A stretch of DNA of 64,000 nucleotides from Ureibacillus acetophenoni (GCF_900220965.1 NZ_OBQC01000007.1:107355-171354), one strand, 5' to 3'; shown: positions 36,388 to 46,968, counted from the first letter of the stretch. Made by a program: numbers and translations. The notes: generated by a model from the letters alone, not told the origin.

Positions 36388-36390
36388 CTT

Positions 36391-37415
36391 CAAAACAATA
36401 GAGTTATTCGTCAAAGTCAGGTGAATATTCGCCAGGAAGTCGGAAATGAGTTGCTGCGGCCGAGGTAATCGCCAAACCTAATGAAATATTCGTCAAAACA
36501 ATAGAGTTATTCGCCAAAGTCAGGTGAATATTCGCCAGGAAGTCGGAAACAAGTTGCTGCGGCCGAGGAAATCGCCAAAACTAATAAAGTATTCGTCAAA
36601 ACAATAGAGTTATTCGCCAAAGTCAGGTGAATATTCGCCAGGAAGTCGGAAACGAGTTGCTGCGGCCGAGGAAATCGCCAAACCTAATGAAGTATTCGCC
36701 AAAACAATAAAGTTATTCGCCAAAGTCAGGTGAATATTCGCCAGGAAGTCGGAAACGAGTTGCTGCGGCCGAGGAAATCGCCAAACCTAATGAAATATTC
36801 GCCAAAACAATAAAGTTATTCGCCAAAGTCAGGTGAATATTCGCCAGGAAGTCGGAAACGAGTTGCTGCGGCCGAGGAAATCGCCAAACCTAATGAAGTA
36901 TTCGTCAAAACAATAGAGTTATTCGCCAAAGTCAGGTGAATATTCGCCAGGAAGTCGGAAACGAGTTGCTGCAGCCGAGATAATCGCCAAAACTAATAAA
37001 GTATTCGTCAAAACAATAGAGTTATTCGCCAAAGTCAGGTGAATATTCGCCAGGAAGTCGGAAACGCGTTGCTGCGGCCGAGGTAATCGCCAAACCTAAT
37101 GAAATATTCGCCAAAACAATAAAGTTATTCGCCAAAGTCAGGTGAATATTCGCCAGGAAGTCGGAAACGAGTTGCTGCGGCCGAGATAATCGCCAAACCT
37201 AATGAAGTATTCGCCAAAACAATAGAGTTATTCTCCAAAGTCAGGTGAATATTCGCCAGGAAGTCGGAAACGAGTTGCTGCGGCCGAGATAATCGCCAAA
37301 CCTAATGAAGTATTCGTCAAAACAATAGAGTTATTCGCCAAAGTCAGGTGAATATTCGCCAGGAAGTCGGAAACGAGTTGCTGCGGCCCAGATAATCGCC
37401 CAAACACTAGAGTTA
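36391..37415 (+). repeat. tandem array B, ten copies of a 103-bp unit
   Basis: The landmark GTGAATATTCGCCAGGAAG begins at 36421 and then every 103 bases through 37348. Copies differ by only a few substitutions (GAGGAAAT/GAGATAAT, CGTC/CGCC). Each holds 21-bp sub-repeats TATTCG(C/T)CAAA. No long reading frame or RNA gene is apparent. Array A at 7674 has the same period, strand orientation and related sub-repeats. The last unit decays after 37390. Confidence 0.95.
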
Positions 37416-37452
37416 AACGTCAAATTAGAAGAAATATTAATCAAGCAGCGGA

Positions 37453-37491
37453 ACACAAAAAAAGAGAATCGTTTTCCAGAATTGATTCTCT
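37453..37491 (-). terminator. terminator of the NERD gene
   Basis: Read on the minus strand, AGAGAATC pairs with GATTCTCT around a 13-base loop and is followed by seven T. It ends the leftward NERD transcript next to array B. Confidence 0.8.
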
Positions 37492-37500
37492 AAAAATCTT

Positions 37501-38457
37501 TTACTTTGTAAAAATATCAGGAGGTATTAAATAATGTCGCCCTCGTTTTTCACCAACAGTTTCTATGCCCAATCTAATTAAAATTTTAGAAGCTGCATCT
37601 ATAGACTCAATACCAAAAAACTCCCGAAACTCACTATTCGTAATCTTATTACTAACGAGCACTCTATAATCGTGAAAAGCCTGAAGAATTGATTTTTTAT
37701 TCCGACAACCGCATTCTGCACAATGCCATAATCCCCCTTGATACTTCATCTCAATTTGAAAATGACAATTTTCACAAAGTACGCCTTTCTTAATACGAGA
37801 TAGATTGATGGTTGGTTTTACTTCTTGTCGTTTTAGTTTGGACAATAAATCACCTGATAATTTTTCCAGTCTTTTTTCCTGAAGTATTTCCGGATAATTC
37901 TTAAGCAACTTTTGGACAAAAAAACGTAACCCGCTTGAATGGAAGATAGGAAAATTCTTGGGGACATTACCGATGATAGTAGCGGGATTTGAAAAAACAA
38001 GTGCCCCCACAATGGGAAGGGAAACATTCAATTGAGTTAGCAATATAAGATGCTGGGAGTGTCGTCTAATCTGGTCAAGGGGATTTCGATAACTTTTTAA
38101 AGTGCCATCCGGTCTTGTGATGATCATCTGATGTTTATCCTCATCGATATCAACTTGTCCAGAAATATTTTTAATTTCTAAAATTAGTAGAAACTTAGTA
38201 GTCAGTAAGAGGGTATCAATTTGGTGGGGAAATCCAAATTTGTTTTCAAATTCGTAGTTAAAAAATAAATAATGACTTCCAAGGTTTGGCATGTCAAACC
38301 ATTCGCGGTCGACAAACTTTTCACCTTCGAACCCAGCGACTTGACGCTGATAACTTTCCTTAAAGTAAGAATAGTCACTGTCGGCAGGAGCTAACCGACG
38401 CATTAAAGACTCTAACATGATTAACTTGCTAGACTTTGTTCTTTCCAATAATAACAA
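37501..38457 (-). CDS. NERD domain protein with C-terminal zinc-ribbon-like segment
   Basis: 318 aa. The nuclease-related (NERD) domain covers roughly residues 35-150: GFEGEKFVDRE, QIDTLLLTTKFLLILEIKNISGQ with the Asp and Glu-x-Lys of the restriction-endonuclease-like fold, and a NPLDQIRRHSQHL helix. A CENCHFQ ... WHCAECGC four-Cys segment follows near 230-255, then a winged-helix-like tail. NERD proteins are presumed DNA-processing enzymes with poorly known roles. Start TTG 38457 is supported by GGAGG seven bases upstream. It is a lone gene between array B and the symporter gene. Confidence 0.85.
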   Translation of the reverse strand: MLLLERTKSSKLIMLESLMRRLAPADSDYSYFKESYQRQVAGFEGEKFVDREWFDMPNLGSHYLFFNYEFENKFGFPHQIDTLLLTTKFLLILEIKNISGQVDIDEDKHQMIITRPDGTLKSYRNPLDQIRRHSQHLILLTQLNVSLPIVGALVFSNPATIIGNVPKNFPIFHSSGLRFFVQKLLKNYPEILQEKRLEKLSGDLLSKLKRQEVKPTINLSRIKKGVLCENCHFQIEMKYQGGLWHCAECGCRNKKSILQAFHDYRVLVSNKITNSEFREFFGIESIDAASKILIRLGIETVGEKRGRHYLIPPDIFTK

Positions 38458-38512
38458 CTTCTCACCTCCTCAACTTCAATTTTAAATCCACTCCAAAGAG
38501 AATAAAACCACA

Positions 38513-38549
38513 AAATAAAAACCGCCCCAAACTTATCATTTGGGGCGGC
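38513..38549 (-). terminator. terminator of the BASS-family gene
   Basis: CCGCCCCAAA pairs with TTTGGGGCGG around a 7-base loop. On the minus strand it is followed by GG(T)5, fitting the leftward transporter transcript. Confidence 0.85.
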
Positions 38550-38571
38550 ATTTGCCGAGTAAATTTAAATT

Positions 38572-39573
38572 TTAAACTCCAACTGTTACTTTCTCTTCAT
38601 TATTCTTTGGAGTTCCATCACCATTGTCATCTTTTTGCTCCATACGGCTTGCTTTTGCAGACCAGTAAGTTGCTAAGATTGGACCTGAGATGTTGTGCCA
38701 GAAGCTGAAGATCGCACTTGGTACAGCTGTAATAGGGTCAGGGAAATGAGCTGTAGCTAATGAAGCCCCTAAACCTGAGTTTTGCATACCAACCTCGATG
38801 GAAACAGCTTTTTTATCCTCATATTTTAAGTTAAATAGTTTACCAACTGTATATCCAACTAAATAACCAAGACCATTATGAAGAATAACAATAGCTAAGA
38901 TGAATAAACCAGATTCGATAATACGATCACGACTTCCACTTACTACAGCCGCTACGATTAAAACAATCGCGATAACTGATACTACTGGAAGAACATCAAC
39001 TGCTTTTGAAACGATTGGTTTAAAGAAGAATTGAGCAATTGCTCCAAGAATAATAGGTAGTAATACTACTTGTACTACTGACATAAACATTGCCATGAAA
39101 TCAACTGGTAACCATGCACTTGCAAGGAAGTAGATTAATGCTGGTGTCATGATTGGTGCTAATAAAGTAGTTACTGAAGTAATTGTTACAGATAATGCAG
39201 TATTACCTTTTGCTAATAATGTCATAACGTTCGATGAAGTACCACCAGGACAACAACCAACTAAAATTACACCGACAGCTAATTCAGGTGGAAGTTGGAA
39301 TAACTTCGCTAATCCAAATGCAAGTAATGGCATTACAACGAATTGAGCGATTACACCGATAAATACGCCCTTTGGATAACGTACTACTAGTTTAAAGTCA
39401 CTTAATTTTAACGTCATCCCCATACCGAACATAACGATACCTAATAATGGAGTGATGTACTGTGCAAGCCACTTAAAGTTTTCTGGTGTCCACATTGCAA
39501 GGCCGGCTGCAACTAGAACCCAGATCGCAAACGTGTCGCCTGCAAATTTCCCGATTTTTTGTAATGGATTCAT
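38572..39573 (-). CDS. bile acid:sodium symporter (BASS) family transporter
   Basis: 333 aa, about ten membrane helices. Family segments are MFGMGMTLKLSDF, the GCCPGGTSSNVMTLLAKGN crossover region that binds sodium, and VGMQNSGLGASLATAHF in the second repeat. Bacterial members carry organic anions such as pantoate, sulfonates or keto acids together with sodium; none is proven here. A short acidic C-terminal tail (KKDDNGDGTPKNNEEK-like) is unusual but cytosolic. Monocistronic, with its own terminator. AT-rich DNA of about 200 bases lies upstream toward the phosphatase. Confidence 0.9.
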   Translation of the reverse strand: MNPLQKIGKFAGDTFAIWVLVAAGLAMWTPENFKWLAQYITPLLGIVMFGMGMTLKLSDFKLVVRYPKGVFIGVIAQFVVMPLLAFGLAKLFQLPPELAVGVILVGCCPGGTSSNVMTLLAKGNTALSVTITSVTTLLAPIMTPALIYFLASAWLPVDFMAMFMSVVQVVLLPIILGAIAQFFFKPIVSKAVDVLPVVSVIAIVLIVAAVVSGSRDRIIESGLFILAIVILHNGLGYLVGYTVGKLFNLKYEDKKAVSIEVGMQNSGLGASLATAHFPDPITAVPSAIFSFWHNISGPILATYWSAKASRMEQKDDNGDGTPKNNEEKVTVGV

Positions 39574-39783
39574 AATTATGTACCTACCTTTATATTTTAT
39601 GATTGGGATTTATTATAGTAATGTATTATTTAAATAGCAATATTATTCTGAAAAATAAGAAAACAATACTATAATTAAGAATAATAGTATCATATTGTAA
39701 AAAAAAATAAACATTAATAATATGTAAATAGTGTAAATTAATACAATTGCAATATTGTAATCTAGAAAACTTCTATTCGGAAT

Positions 39784-39817
39784 AAAAAAATGCCGAGACA
39801 ATTCAATTGTCTCAGCA
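39784..39817 (-). terminator. terminator of the alkaline phosphatase gene
   Basis: TGCCGAGACAATT pairs with AATTGTCTCAGCA with one mismatch and a one-base centre. On the minus strand seven T follow. Confidence 0.85.
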
Positions 39818-39829
39818 TGTTGTCATTAA

Positions 39830-41476
39830 TTATTTTGCACGTTTAAACATTTCTTCTGATATAAAGAATTGCTTGTCGTTAAATACTGTAACTGTCTTAA
39901 ATTCATGTGTCTCAACTTTATTGTTGTTCTTGTTTTCTACTATGACAATATTCTTATTTTCTGGGATCGTCACAATTTTATTTTTATTCTCAGCAATAAA
40001 TACTGGGTTCGCAGCATCCGTTGTATCGATTTTAGTTGTGTAGCCTGCTTCTTTAAATGATTGCTCTGCATTCACAAAAATTTCATTAGATAATTTATCT
40101 AAATCAAAGCCCATCGCTTTTGCCATTGTATGTGCGATATCCGTGTTATCCACTAGTCCAGTTGGTTTTGATGGACCATAAGAATATAAGAATACATCTT
40201 CTCCTGTATGACCACCTGTTGTAAATCCAATATTCGCACGTTCAGCTAACAGTTGAACCATTGTCGCACTTAATTTTTCACTAGATTCTAATGCAGCTTT
40301 TTCTTTGTCAGTTAAATTAGTTAATCCGTAAAGACCAGCAACTTCAACTAAGTTAGATTGATCTTCTTTTAATAAACTTAATGCACCTTCTAATGTCATC
40401 GTTGCTTCTTTTAATGGATCAATATAAGCAAAGACTGGTGTTGTATCATAGTTTGAATTTGTATTGTGGTTACCGATTGTAATACCGCTATTTCCATGGT
40501 CAGTAAGTGCAATCACTAATGTATTTTTATCTTTTTCCGCAAATTCTAATGCCTTACTAACAGCATCATCAAATGCTAAAAAGTCAGAAATCATTCCAAT
40601 TGGATCGTTTGCATGAGCAGCCCAGTCGATTTTACTTCCTTCAACCATTAAGAAGAAGCCGTCCTTATCTTGGCTTAATGTATTAATAGCTTTTTCTGTC
40701 ATTTCAGCAAGTGTTGGTTCTTCTGGTTTTGTCGTTTGGCGATCAACATCATAAGCTAAAGCGCTTGGTGCAAAACTTCCCCAAATTTTCTCCGAGTCCG
40801 TCGATAAAAGTTCGTTACGATTTGTTACATAGTCATATCCTTTGTTATCTATTACTTCTAATAGATTTTCACCATCTTTACGTTTTTCATTAAGAGAATT
40901 GTAGCCTCCACCAAGAACAACATCCATATTTTGATATACTTGTTGTTCTGCAATGTCATCGTAGTTTGAACGTTTGACGACGTGAGCAGAAAATCCAGCA
41001 GGAGTCGCATGTTGTATTTCTGATGATGAAACAATCCCCGTAGCTTTACCATCTAATTTGGCACCTTCTAAAACGTTTGCCACTGGTTTATGAATATCTT
41101 CATTTGCTACCTGTTCCACACCAGGTGTTGTTACTAAAGAAGGTAATACTCCAACATTTCCAGTGTTTGCTTTATTACCGGTTGCTAATGCTGTTGCAGC
41201 TGGAGCGGAATCGGTAATAGCTGATTCTGCTGAGTATGTTTTAACACCACCCGTTAAGATGCTATCTAATGCTAAATCTTCGCCTTTATACCAACGAGCA
41301 AGTGTACTAAGATCATCACTGCTTCCATCCATTACGAGCATAATAACGTTTTTTACTTTTCCATTATTATTTGCAGATTGATTTGGTTTTTTAGCTTGTG
41401 CATCTCCAACAACCAATCCTAATGATGAAACTGCTAAAGCACCAACTAATGCAAATGACATCCACTTTTTACGCAT
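39830..41476 (-). CDS. secreted alkaline phosphatase (PhoA family)
   Basis: 548 aa. A Sec signal peptide ends at DAQA-KK. The metal Asp is in NVIMLVMDGSSDD, and the phosphorylated Ser in AITDSAPAATALATGNK. Metal-ligand stretches MVEGSKIDWAAHAND, IALTDHGNSG and FTTGGHTGEDV follow. The last 60 residues, beyond the catalytic domain, resemble a copper-amine-oxidase-type or stalk-like beta segment. ATG 41476 is chosen because the GGAGG lies 9 bases ahead of it, but only one base ahead of the in-frame ATG at 41485. It liberates phosphate from organic esters outside the cell, probably under phosphate limitation. Confidence 0.92.
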   Translation of the reverse strand: MRKKWMSFALVGALAVSSLGLVVGDAQAKKPNQSANNNGKVKNVIMLVMDGSSDDLSTLARWYKGEDLALDSILTGGVKTYSAESAITDSAPAATALATGNKANTGNVGVLPSLVTTPGVEQVANEDIHKPVANVLEGAKLDGKATGIVSSSEIQHATPAGFSAHVVKRSNYDDIAEQQVYQNMDVVLGGGYNSLNEKRKDGENLLEVIDNKGYDYVTNRNELLSTDSEKIWGSFAPSALAYDVDRQTTKPEEPTLAEMTEKAINTLSQDKDGFFLMVEGSKIDWAAHANDPIGMISDFLAFDDAVSKALEFAEKDKNTLVIALTDHGNSGITIGNHNTNSNYDTTPVFAYIDPLKEATMTLEGALSLLKEDQSNLVEVAGLYGLTNLTDKEKAALESSEKLSATMVQLLAERANIGFTTGGHTGEDVFLYSYGPSKPTGLVDNTDIAHTMAKAMGFDLDKLSNEIFVNAEQSFKEAGYTTKIDTTDAANPVFIAENKNKIVTIPENKNIVIVENKNNNKVETHEFKTVTVFNDKQFFISEEMFKRAK

Positions 41477-41909
41477 ATTTTCCATACCTCCAATGTTTTA
41501 ACTACATTGGTAGATTAACAATCTAATATAAAGAGAAAATTAATAGAAAGCTAAATAATAGTAAAGGATATTACAATTGTAAATTAGTGGTAAAAACGGA
41601 TTAGTATAAGATGGAAAAAGTGTGATAAAACGATTATTCGTTATATACTTTTCGGTTAAGAAGTAGTGTATTGATGATAGGAAAATATGCATAATTATGG
41701 TTAATTAGTTAATAATAATAAAATGAAATCAAATTAAGAACTTAATAAATTTGTAGAAGATATAAAATAGGCCTTTATAAATATGTTGTAAACATTGAAG
41801 TGGAATGTTAATATATTTTTATCTTTATTTTTGTGTTTATTGTATAGTCAGACTATTTTTGGTATACTTTATGTTGTTGTAAAGTTTCAATTTCAGGAGG
41901 TGGAGTTTT
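41477..41909. other. intergenic region between phosphatase and secG
   Basis: About 430 AT-rich bases with divergent promoters. A rightward sigma-A promoter for secG is clear (separate entry). On the phosphatase side TTAATC/TTAAAA-like repeats could be phosphate-regulator boxes, but I cannot support them firmly. No coding frame is convincing. Confidence 0.5.
41840..41868 (+). promoter_or_regulatory. sigma-A promoter of secG
   Basis: TTGTAT at 41840-41845, 17-bp spacer, TATACT at 41863-41868. Transcription would start about 35 bases before the secG start codon. Confidence 0.6.
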
Positions 41910-42137
41910 ATGCATACGTTACTTTTAACTTTACTGATTATCGTAAGCTTAGCATTAATTGTTGTTGTATTATTACAATCTAGTAAAAGCTCAGGATTAT
42001 CAGGGGCCATCTCAGGTGGAGCTGAGCAACTATTCGGTAAACAAAAAGCAAGAGGTATCGATTTAATTTTACATAGATTAACAATTGTTCTTGCAGTTTT
42101 ATTCTTAATTTTAGCTCTTTTAGTGGTTAAATTCTAA
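41910..42137 (+). CDS. secG: preprotein translocase subunit SecG
   Basis: 75 aa, two membrane helices flanking the conserved [20 protein letters not shown] loop and the [10 protein letters not shown] segment. It is the small accessory subunit of the SecYEG channel. AGGAGGTGG precedes the ATG. It starts the conserved secG-est-rnr-smpB-ssrA run of Bacillales, which in many relatives follows eno directly. The 34 kb between eno and secG here is thus an insertion. Confidence 0.95.
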   Translation: MHTLLLTLLIIVSLALIVVVLLQSSKSSGLSGAISGGAEQLFGKQKARGIDLILHRLTIVLAVLFLILALLVVKF

Positions 42138-42246
42138 CTTCATTCTGTTGTCCTATTTTATAAGTAGTAACATAATAATGATGAGTTATTCCATTCAATA
42201 TGAGTTCAAACTTGAGATGAATGAAGTTTGCCTCCGGCGGATGCCA

Positions 42247-42289
42247 CAGATTTTTAAAGGTAACTATCGAGCAAGCTCGATAAAATCTG
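42247..42289 (+). other. intergenic stem-loop after secG
   Basis: CAGATTTT pairs with AAAATCTG, enclosing ATCGAGC paired with GCTCGAT and an 11-base one-sided bulge. It lies in a GC-richer patch (42228-42318) unlike the surroundings, preceded by GCCTCCGGCGGATGCCACAG. It is probably a dispersed intergenic repeat of this genome; I see no gene here. Confidence 0.6.
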
Positions 42290-42350
42290 GGCGCAAATAC
42301 GCCAAGGCGCATTTGATTGAATGAAAACATTATAATTTGAAAATAATGAA

Positions 42351-42380
42351 AGCCTAACCGAGCATGGTTAGGCTTTTTAA
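42351..42380 (+). terminator. secG terminator
   Basis: AGCCTAACC pairs with GGTTAGGCT around a 6-base loop, followed by T5. Confidence 0.9.
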
Positions 42381-42448
42381 TATATAATGAAACTTATGCA
42401 ATGTTTGGAAAAAATGTATATACGAGTTGATTTTGGAGGATTATAGAT

Positions 42449-43195
42449 TTGCGAAAAATCGAAATTAAACCCTTTTTCTATAAAGCTGGCCCACGTGCTG
42501 TTCTTTTACTACATGGTTTTACTGGAAGTTCATCAGACGTAAGGATGCTAGGTCGTTTCCTAGAAAAAAACGGATATACAGTCCATGCTCCCCATTATAA
42601 GGGACATGGTGTTCCACCGGAGCAATTAATCGAGACATCACCAGCTGATTGGTGGAAAGATGTTATAGCTGGATATGAACTGCTGAAAACTGAAGGATAC
42701 GAAGAAATCGCAGTTGCTGGACTTTCATTAGGCGGAGTATTTTCATTGAAACTTGCGATGAATGTTCCTTTAAAAGGGGTCATCACAATGTGTGCACCGA
42801 TGTCGATGAGAACAACCGACAAAATGTTTGATGGTGTTTTGAAATATGCGAAAGACTATAAGCGTTTTGAAGGAATCGACGAATCCGTTATTGAAAAAGA
42901 AGTCGAAGAAATTCGCCAAAAAGGAATGCCGTCACTCCCTGAGCTGCAGCAACTAATCTCAGACGTAAGAAGTGAATTAGACCTTATTTATGCACCGGTA
43001 TTCGTTGTTCAATCGAGAAATGATGAAGTAATAGACCCACAGTCTGCTCATACTATATACGAAGATGTGGAATCCTTAAAGAAGGATATTGTTTGGTTTG
43101 AGCATTCAGGTCACGTCATTACGCTTGATAAAGAAAAAGAACAATTACACGAAAAAGTGCTAGAATTTTTAAATTCGCTCGATTGGAATGAATAG
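42449..43195 (+). CDS. est: carboxylesterase (Est30/YvaK type)
   Basis: 248 aa alpha/beta hydrolase. The oxyanion segment is [15 protein letters not shown], the nucleophile Ser lies in [12 protein letters not shown], the acidic residue in [10 protein letters not shown] and the His in [10 protein letters not shown]. It is the well-known thermostable-esterase family encoded next to rnr and secG in bacilli, hydrolysing short acyl esters. Start TTG 42449, with TTGGAGG ten bases upstream. Confidence 0.93.
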   Translation: MRKIEIKPFFYKAGPRAVLLLHGFTGSSSDVRMLGRFLEKNGYTVHAPHYKGHGVPPEQLIETSPADWWKDVIAGYELLKTEGYEEIAVAGLSLGGVFSLKLAMNVPLKGVITMCAPMSMRTTDKMFDGVLKYAKDYKRFEGIDESVIEKEVEEIRQKGMPSLPELQQLISDVRSELDLIYAPVFVVQSRNDEVIDPQSAHTIYEDVESLKKDIVWFEHSGHVITLDKEKEQLHEKVLEFLNSLDWNE

Positions 43196-43257
43196 TTCGT
43201 TCCAGCAAACAATAAGAAAATATAAGTCATATTAGTATAACTAAAGGAGGGAAACCT

Positions 43258-45627
43258 ATGACTCAAAACAATGAACTACAGCAACGTCTACTCGATCTGA
43301 TGAAAGACGATGAATATAAACCGCTAAAAGTCGATGAACTCGAGGAGCTTCTACAACTAGAAGACGCAGATGAATTTAAAGATCTAATAAAAACATTAGT
43401 TCGAATGGAAGATCAAGGTTACATTGTCCGTTCTCGCTCAAACCGCTATGGTTTACCTGAACGAATGAATTTAATGCGCGGGAAATTTATTGGCCACGCG
43501 AAAGGGTTTGGATTTGTTACACCCGAAGAAGAAGGAATGGATGATATCTTTATCCCACCTCATGAAATCAATGGGGCTATCAATGGGGACACTGTATTAA
43601 TCCGCGTATTAAAAGAATCATCTGGGGACCGTAGAGAAGGTACGATCACAAAAGTTATTGAACGTGGACAAACAACCTTTGTTGGAACATACCAAGCAAA
43701 TCGTGGTTTCGGATTTGTCGTACCAGATGATAAAAAATTAAATATGGACATCTTTGTCACAAAAGAGGATTCCCTTGGTGCAGTGGATGGCCATAAAGTA
43801 GTTGTTGAAATTACAAACTGGCCAAGTGAAATTAAATCGGCAACAGGAATTATTACAAAAATTCTAGGTCATAAAAATGACCCTGGTGTGGATATTCTTT
43901 CTATTATATATAAACACGGGATTCCACCAGAATTCCCACAAGAAGTGGTGGATGCAGCGGGTCAAGTGCCTGATTCAATCTCTGAAGATGATTTAGTAGG
44001 TCGCCGTGATTTACGTAACGAAACGATCGTAACAATTGACGGTGCCGATGCAAAAGACCTTGATGATGCCGTTACTGTAACAAAATTAGAAGATGGCAAC
44101 TTTAAACTAGGTGTTCACATTGCGGATGTTAGCTATTACGTAACAGAAGGCTCTTTACTGGATAGGGAAGCTTACGATCGTGCAACGAGTGTTTACTTAA
44201 CAGACCGTGTAATTCCGATGATTCCACATCGTTTATCTAACGGAATTTGTTCACTTAACCCACAGGTGGATCGTTTAACGTTATCGTGTGAAATGACGAT
44301 TGACCGAAATGGCCAAGTGGTTGAACATGAAATTTTCCAAAGTGTTATTAAAACGACGGAACGTATGACGTATCATGATGTGAATAGAATCTTAGTAGAC
44401 GAAGACAAAGAAGTAATGAAACGTTATGAAAGTCTTGTTCCGATGTTTAAGAATATGGAGGAATTAGCCCAAATCCTAAGAAATAAACGTTTTGAACGTG
44501 GTGCGATTGACTTTGACTTTAAAGAGTCAAAAGTGTTGGTGGATGAAGATGGTTGGCCACAAGATATCGTATTACGTGAACGTGGGACAGCTGAACGCCT
44601 CATTGAAGAGTTCATGTTAGCAGCGAACGAAACAGTAGCGGAACATTTCCACTGGATGGATGTGCCGTTTATTTACCGTATTCACGAAGATCCAAAACCA
44701 GAAAAATTAAATCGTTTCTTTGAATTTGTAACGAACTTTGGATTAGTTGTTAAAGGGACAGGAAATTCAGTTCATCCAAAAGCTTTACAAGAAATTATTA
44801 AAGCAATTGAAGGATTACCAGAAGAGCCTGTTATTTCAACGATGTTACTTCGTTCATTGCAACAAGCGAAATATTATCCAGAATCTATTGGACACTTTGG
44901 ATTATCAACGGAATATTATACGCATTTCACATCGCCAATCAGACGATATCCGGACTTAATCGTACATCGTTTAATTCGTACGTACTTAATCAATGGAGAT
45001 GTTTCGAAAGAGACGAGATTTAAATGGGCTGAGGCAATGGATGAAATTGCAGATCATACATCCGATCGTGAACGCCGTGCTGTAGATGCAGAACGTGATA
45101 CAGATGCACTGAAAAAAGCACAGTACATGTCCGGTAAAATTGGTGAAGAGTTTGAAGGTATGGTTTCTTCCATTACAAACTTTGGTATGTTTGTGGAATT
45201 ACCGAACACGGTGGAAGGACTTGTCCACATTAGTAATATGACGGATGATTACTACCATTTCGATGATCGACAAATGATCATGGTTGGTGAACATACTGGT
45301 CGCCAATTCCGTATTGGGGATGAAGTTCAAGTTCGCGTAACGAATGTAATCATTGAAGAATCTTCTATCGACTTTGAAGTTGTTGGTATGTTGAAATCCC
45401 ATGCGGGTAGAACGAGAAAAGCTGCACCGAAAGTGATTCACGCAGGTCGTCGTGGTGATGGCGGTGGCCGTGGCAAGAAGGAAGAAGAACGCGGTGGTGG
45501 TCGCGGCGACGGACGTCGAAGAAGAACTGACGATAAGAAGTCAGGTGGCGGCGGTAAAGTAAAACAAAAGCAAAGATTTTACGAAGGCGTTGCGAAAAAG
45601 AACAAAAAGAAAAAGAAGAAAAGATAA
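43258..45627 (+). CDS. rnr: ribonuclease R
   Basis: 789 aa 3'-5' exoribonuclease. An N-terminal winged helix (residues 1-65) is followed by two cold-shock domains ([19 protein letters not shown] and [16 protein letters not shown]), the RNB catalytic domain with [14 protein letters not shown]sp residues, and an S1 domain ([18 protein letters not shown]). The last 70 residues are a long basic Gly/Arg/Lys tail that likely binds RNA. RNase R degrades structured RNA and works with SmpB and tmRNA in ribosome rescue, both encoded just downstream. AGGAGGG precedes the ATG. Confidence 0.97.
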   Translation: MTQNNELQQRLLDLMKDDEYKPLKVDELEELLQLEDADEFKDLIKTLVRMEDQGYIVRSRSNRYGLPERMNLMRGKFIGHAKGFGFVTPEEEGMDDIFIPPHEINGAINGDTVLIRVLKESSGDRREGTITKVIERGQTTFVGTYQANRGFGFVVPDDKKLNMDIFVTKEDSLGAVDGHKVVVEITNWPSEIKSATGIITKILGHKNDPGVDILSIIYKHGIPPEFPQEVVDAAGQVPDSISEDDLVGRRDLRNETIVTIDGADAKDLDDAVTVTKLEDGNFKLGVHIADVSYYVTEGSLLDREAYDRATSVYLTDRVIPMIPHRLSNGICSLNPQVDRLTLSCEMTIDRNGQVVEHEIFQSVIKTTERMTYHDVNRILVDEDKEVMKRYESLVPMFKNMEELAQILRNKRFERGAIDFDFKESKVLVDEDGWPQDIVLRERGTAERLIEEFMLAANETVAEHFHWMDVPFIYRIHEDPKPEKLNRFFEFVTNFGLVVKGTGNSVHPKALQEIIKAIEGLPEEPVISTMLLRSLQQAKYYPESIGHFGLSTEYYTHFTSPIRRYPDLIVHRLIRTYLINGDVSKETRFKWAEAMDEIADHTSDRERRAVDAERDTDALKKAQYMSGKIGEEFEGMVSSITNFGMFVELPNTVEGLVHISNMTDDYYHFDDRQMIMVGEHTGRQFRIGDEVQVRVTNVIIEESSIDFEVVGMLKSHAGRTRKAAPKVIHAGRRGDGGGRGKKEEERGGGRGDGRRRRTDDKKSGGGGKVKQKQRFYEGVAKKNKKKKKKR

Positions 45628-46132
45628 CTCGTAGTTTTTAGAGAGTTATTGTATAGTAAAAGAAATAAGCTGTGTTCTATTTAATGTTGATTTTCGCGTA
45701 GGTTGGAGAGCAAATAAGCGGAGAATTTTCCGTTATTGTATAGAGTAGTGGCTTAAAGAGCTGATATAAGCGGAGAAATTCCGCTTATCAGTCTAAAATA
45801 AGCTAAAATACAAGGATTTTAATCAGTTAAGCGGAAATACTCCTCTTATTTTGAATAAATTCTAAGTATTTTCTAAAATAAGCGGAATTTTTCCGTGTAT
45901 TTTTAGTGAAATCAACTTTACGATAGAACAGAGTCAAAGAATAAAATGAAATCGGATAGGCTGTTGAAAAAATTGCTTTCTAAAGGCAAATGCAGTAAAG
46001 CAGTTTTTACACAGCCTTTCTCGCGCTCTCGGATTGGAAAGTTGAGGTGCTTTTGGAAAATTGCATCTCGACCGCAAACCGCAAAGAATTTGTTCGGCCC
46101 AAAGTGGTCGAATGTGTTGTGAGGTGTTTTAA
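45628..46132. repeat. rnr-smpB intergenic region with four short palindromic repeats and a long hairpin
   Basis: Four 23-25 bp palindrome-like copies with the core ATAAGCGGA..TTCCGCTTAT lie at about 45713, 45766, 45827 and 45878; the second is nearly perfect. A longer stem (45958-46018) pairs AGGCTGT..AAAAAATTGC with GCAGTTTTT..ACAGCCT. A GAGGTGC/GCATCTC stem follows near 46044. No coding frame is credible. These look like dispersed intergenic repeats of the genome. Confidence 0.75.
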
Positions 46133-46597
46133 ATGGCAAAAGGTCAAGGGAAAGTATTAGCCCAAAACAAAAAAGCGAGCCATGACTATTTTATAGAAGA
46201 AACCTATGAAGCTGGGATGGTTCTTCAAGGAACAGAAATCAAATCGATCCGTGCAGGCAAAGTGCAATTAAAAGATTCCTTCATTCGTATAAGAAATAAT
46301 GAAGCATGGGTAAGTAACATGCACATCAGTCCGTACGATCAAGGAAATCGTTTTAACCACGATCCATTGCGTGTACGTAAACTGTTACTTCACAAAAAGC
46401 AGATTAATGAATTAATCGGAGCCGTGAAGCGTGATGGATATACAATTGTTCCATTGAAAATGTATATTAAAGATGGCTACGCAAAGCTTTTAATCGGTCT
46501 TGGTAAAGGGAAGAAAGATTACGACAAGCGCGCGGACATGCGTAAGAAAGATGCTAAGCGTGAGGTTGAGCGAGCGCTTAAGGAGAGAAATCGATAA
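46133..46597 (+). CDS. smpB: SsrA-binding protein SmpB
   Basis: 154 aa OB-fold protein that delivers tmRNA to stalled ribosomes. N-terminal [27 protein letters not shown], and the basic C-terminal tail ([20 protein letters not shown]) that enters the mRNA channel are all present. GTGAGGTG precedes the ATG. It lies 371 bases upstream of its RNA partner. Confidence 0.97.
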   Translation: MAKGQGKVLAQNKKASHDYFIEETYEAGMVLQGTEIKSIRAGKVQLKDSFIRIRNNEAWVSNMHISPYDQGNRFNHDPLRVRKLLLHKKQINELIGAVKRDGYTIVPLKMYIKDGYAKLLIGLGKGKKDYDKRADMRKKDAKREVERALKERNR

Positions 46598-46968
46598 AAT
46601 CGCTATTGATTTTATTTCGAAGGAAAATTTGAATGAAATTTGCTGACAGGCGGATTTAAGATACGACTTATCTGAAATTAAGTGCAAGTTGCACATAACT
46701 TTGATTATGTCGTATGTCAATTTCGTCAGTGAGAGAAATGTGAGTTTTTATTTGCAGGATTGAAATTGATCAAGCAAAAAGTTGGGCGACGATTTTTGGG
46801 ATTGATAATTTTCCAAGGCAAGATTATGCAAAGTCTCCAACAGATACATGGGGATGATGTCTTGAAATCTAGTGTTTCGCGATGTATAATGTTCATACAG
46901 CCAGTAAGTTCGATGCTTAAATGCATCACTGCCGTACATGGCAATAAGCCATGACCCTTTTATAATAA
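46598..46968 (+). other. smpB-ssrA intergenic region and tmRNA leader
   Basis: It contains partial complementarity between ATACGAC near 46661 and GTCGTAT near 46708, and the tmRNA promoter near 46862. Short frames here on both strands have no ribosome binding sites and are not considered genes. Confidence 0.5.
46862..46890 (+). promoter_or_regulatory. sigma-A promoter of ssrA
   Basis: TTGAAA (46862-46867), 17-bp spacer, TATAAT (46885-46890): a near-consensus promoter. It predicts a precursor with a leader of about 70 nt before the mature tmRNA 5' end. The TATAAT at 46961 is too close to that end to be its own promoter. Confidence 0.75.

Noticed and set aside
36391..37415. Array B considered as a CRISPR array
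   Set aside because: The whole 103-bp unit repeats, with no unique spacers between conserved short repeats, and no cas genes are nearby.
41501..41580. Pho boxes upstream of the alkaline phosphatase gene
   Set aside because: Only loose TTAAxA-like matches without regular spacing were seen.
46726..46954. Overlapping short frames on both strands before ssrA
   Set aside because: No ribosome binding sites, biased composition, and they overlap the tmRNA promoter.
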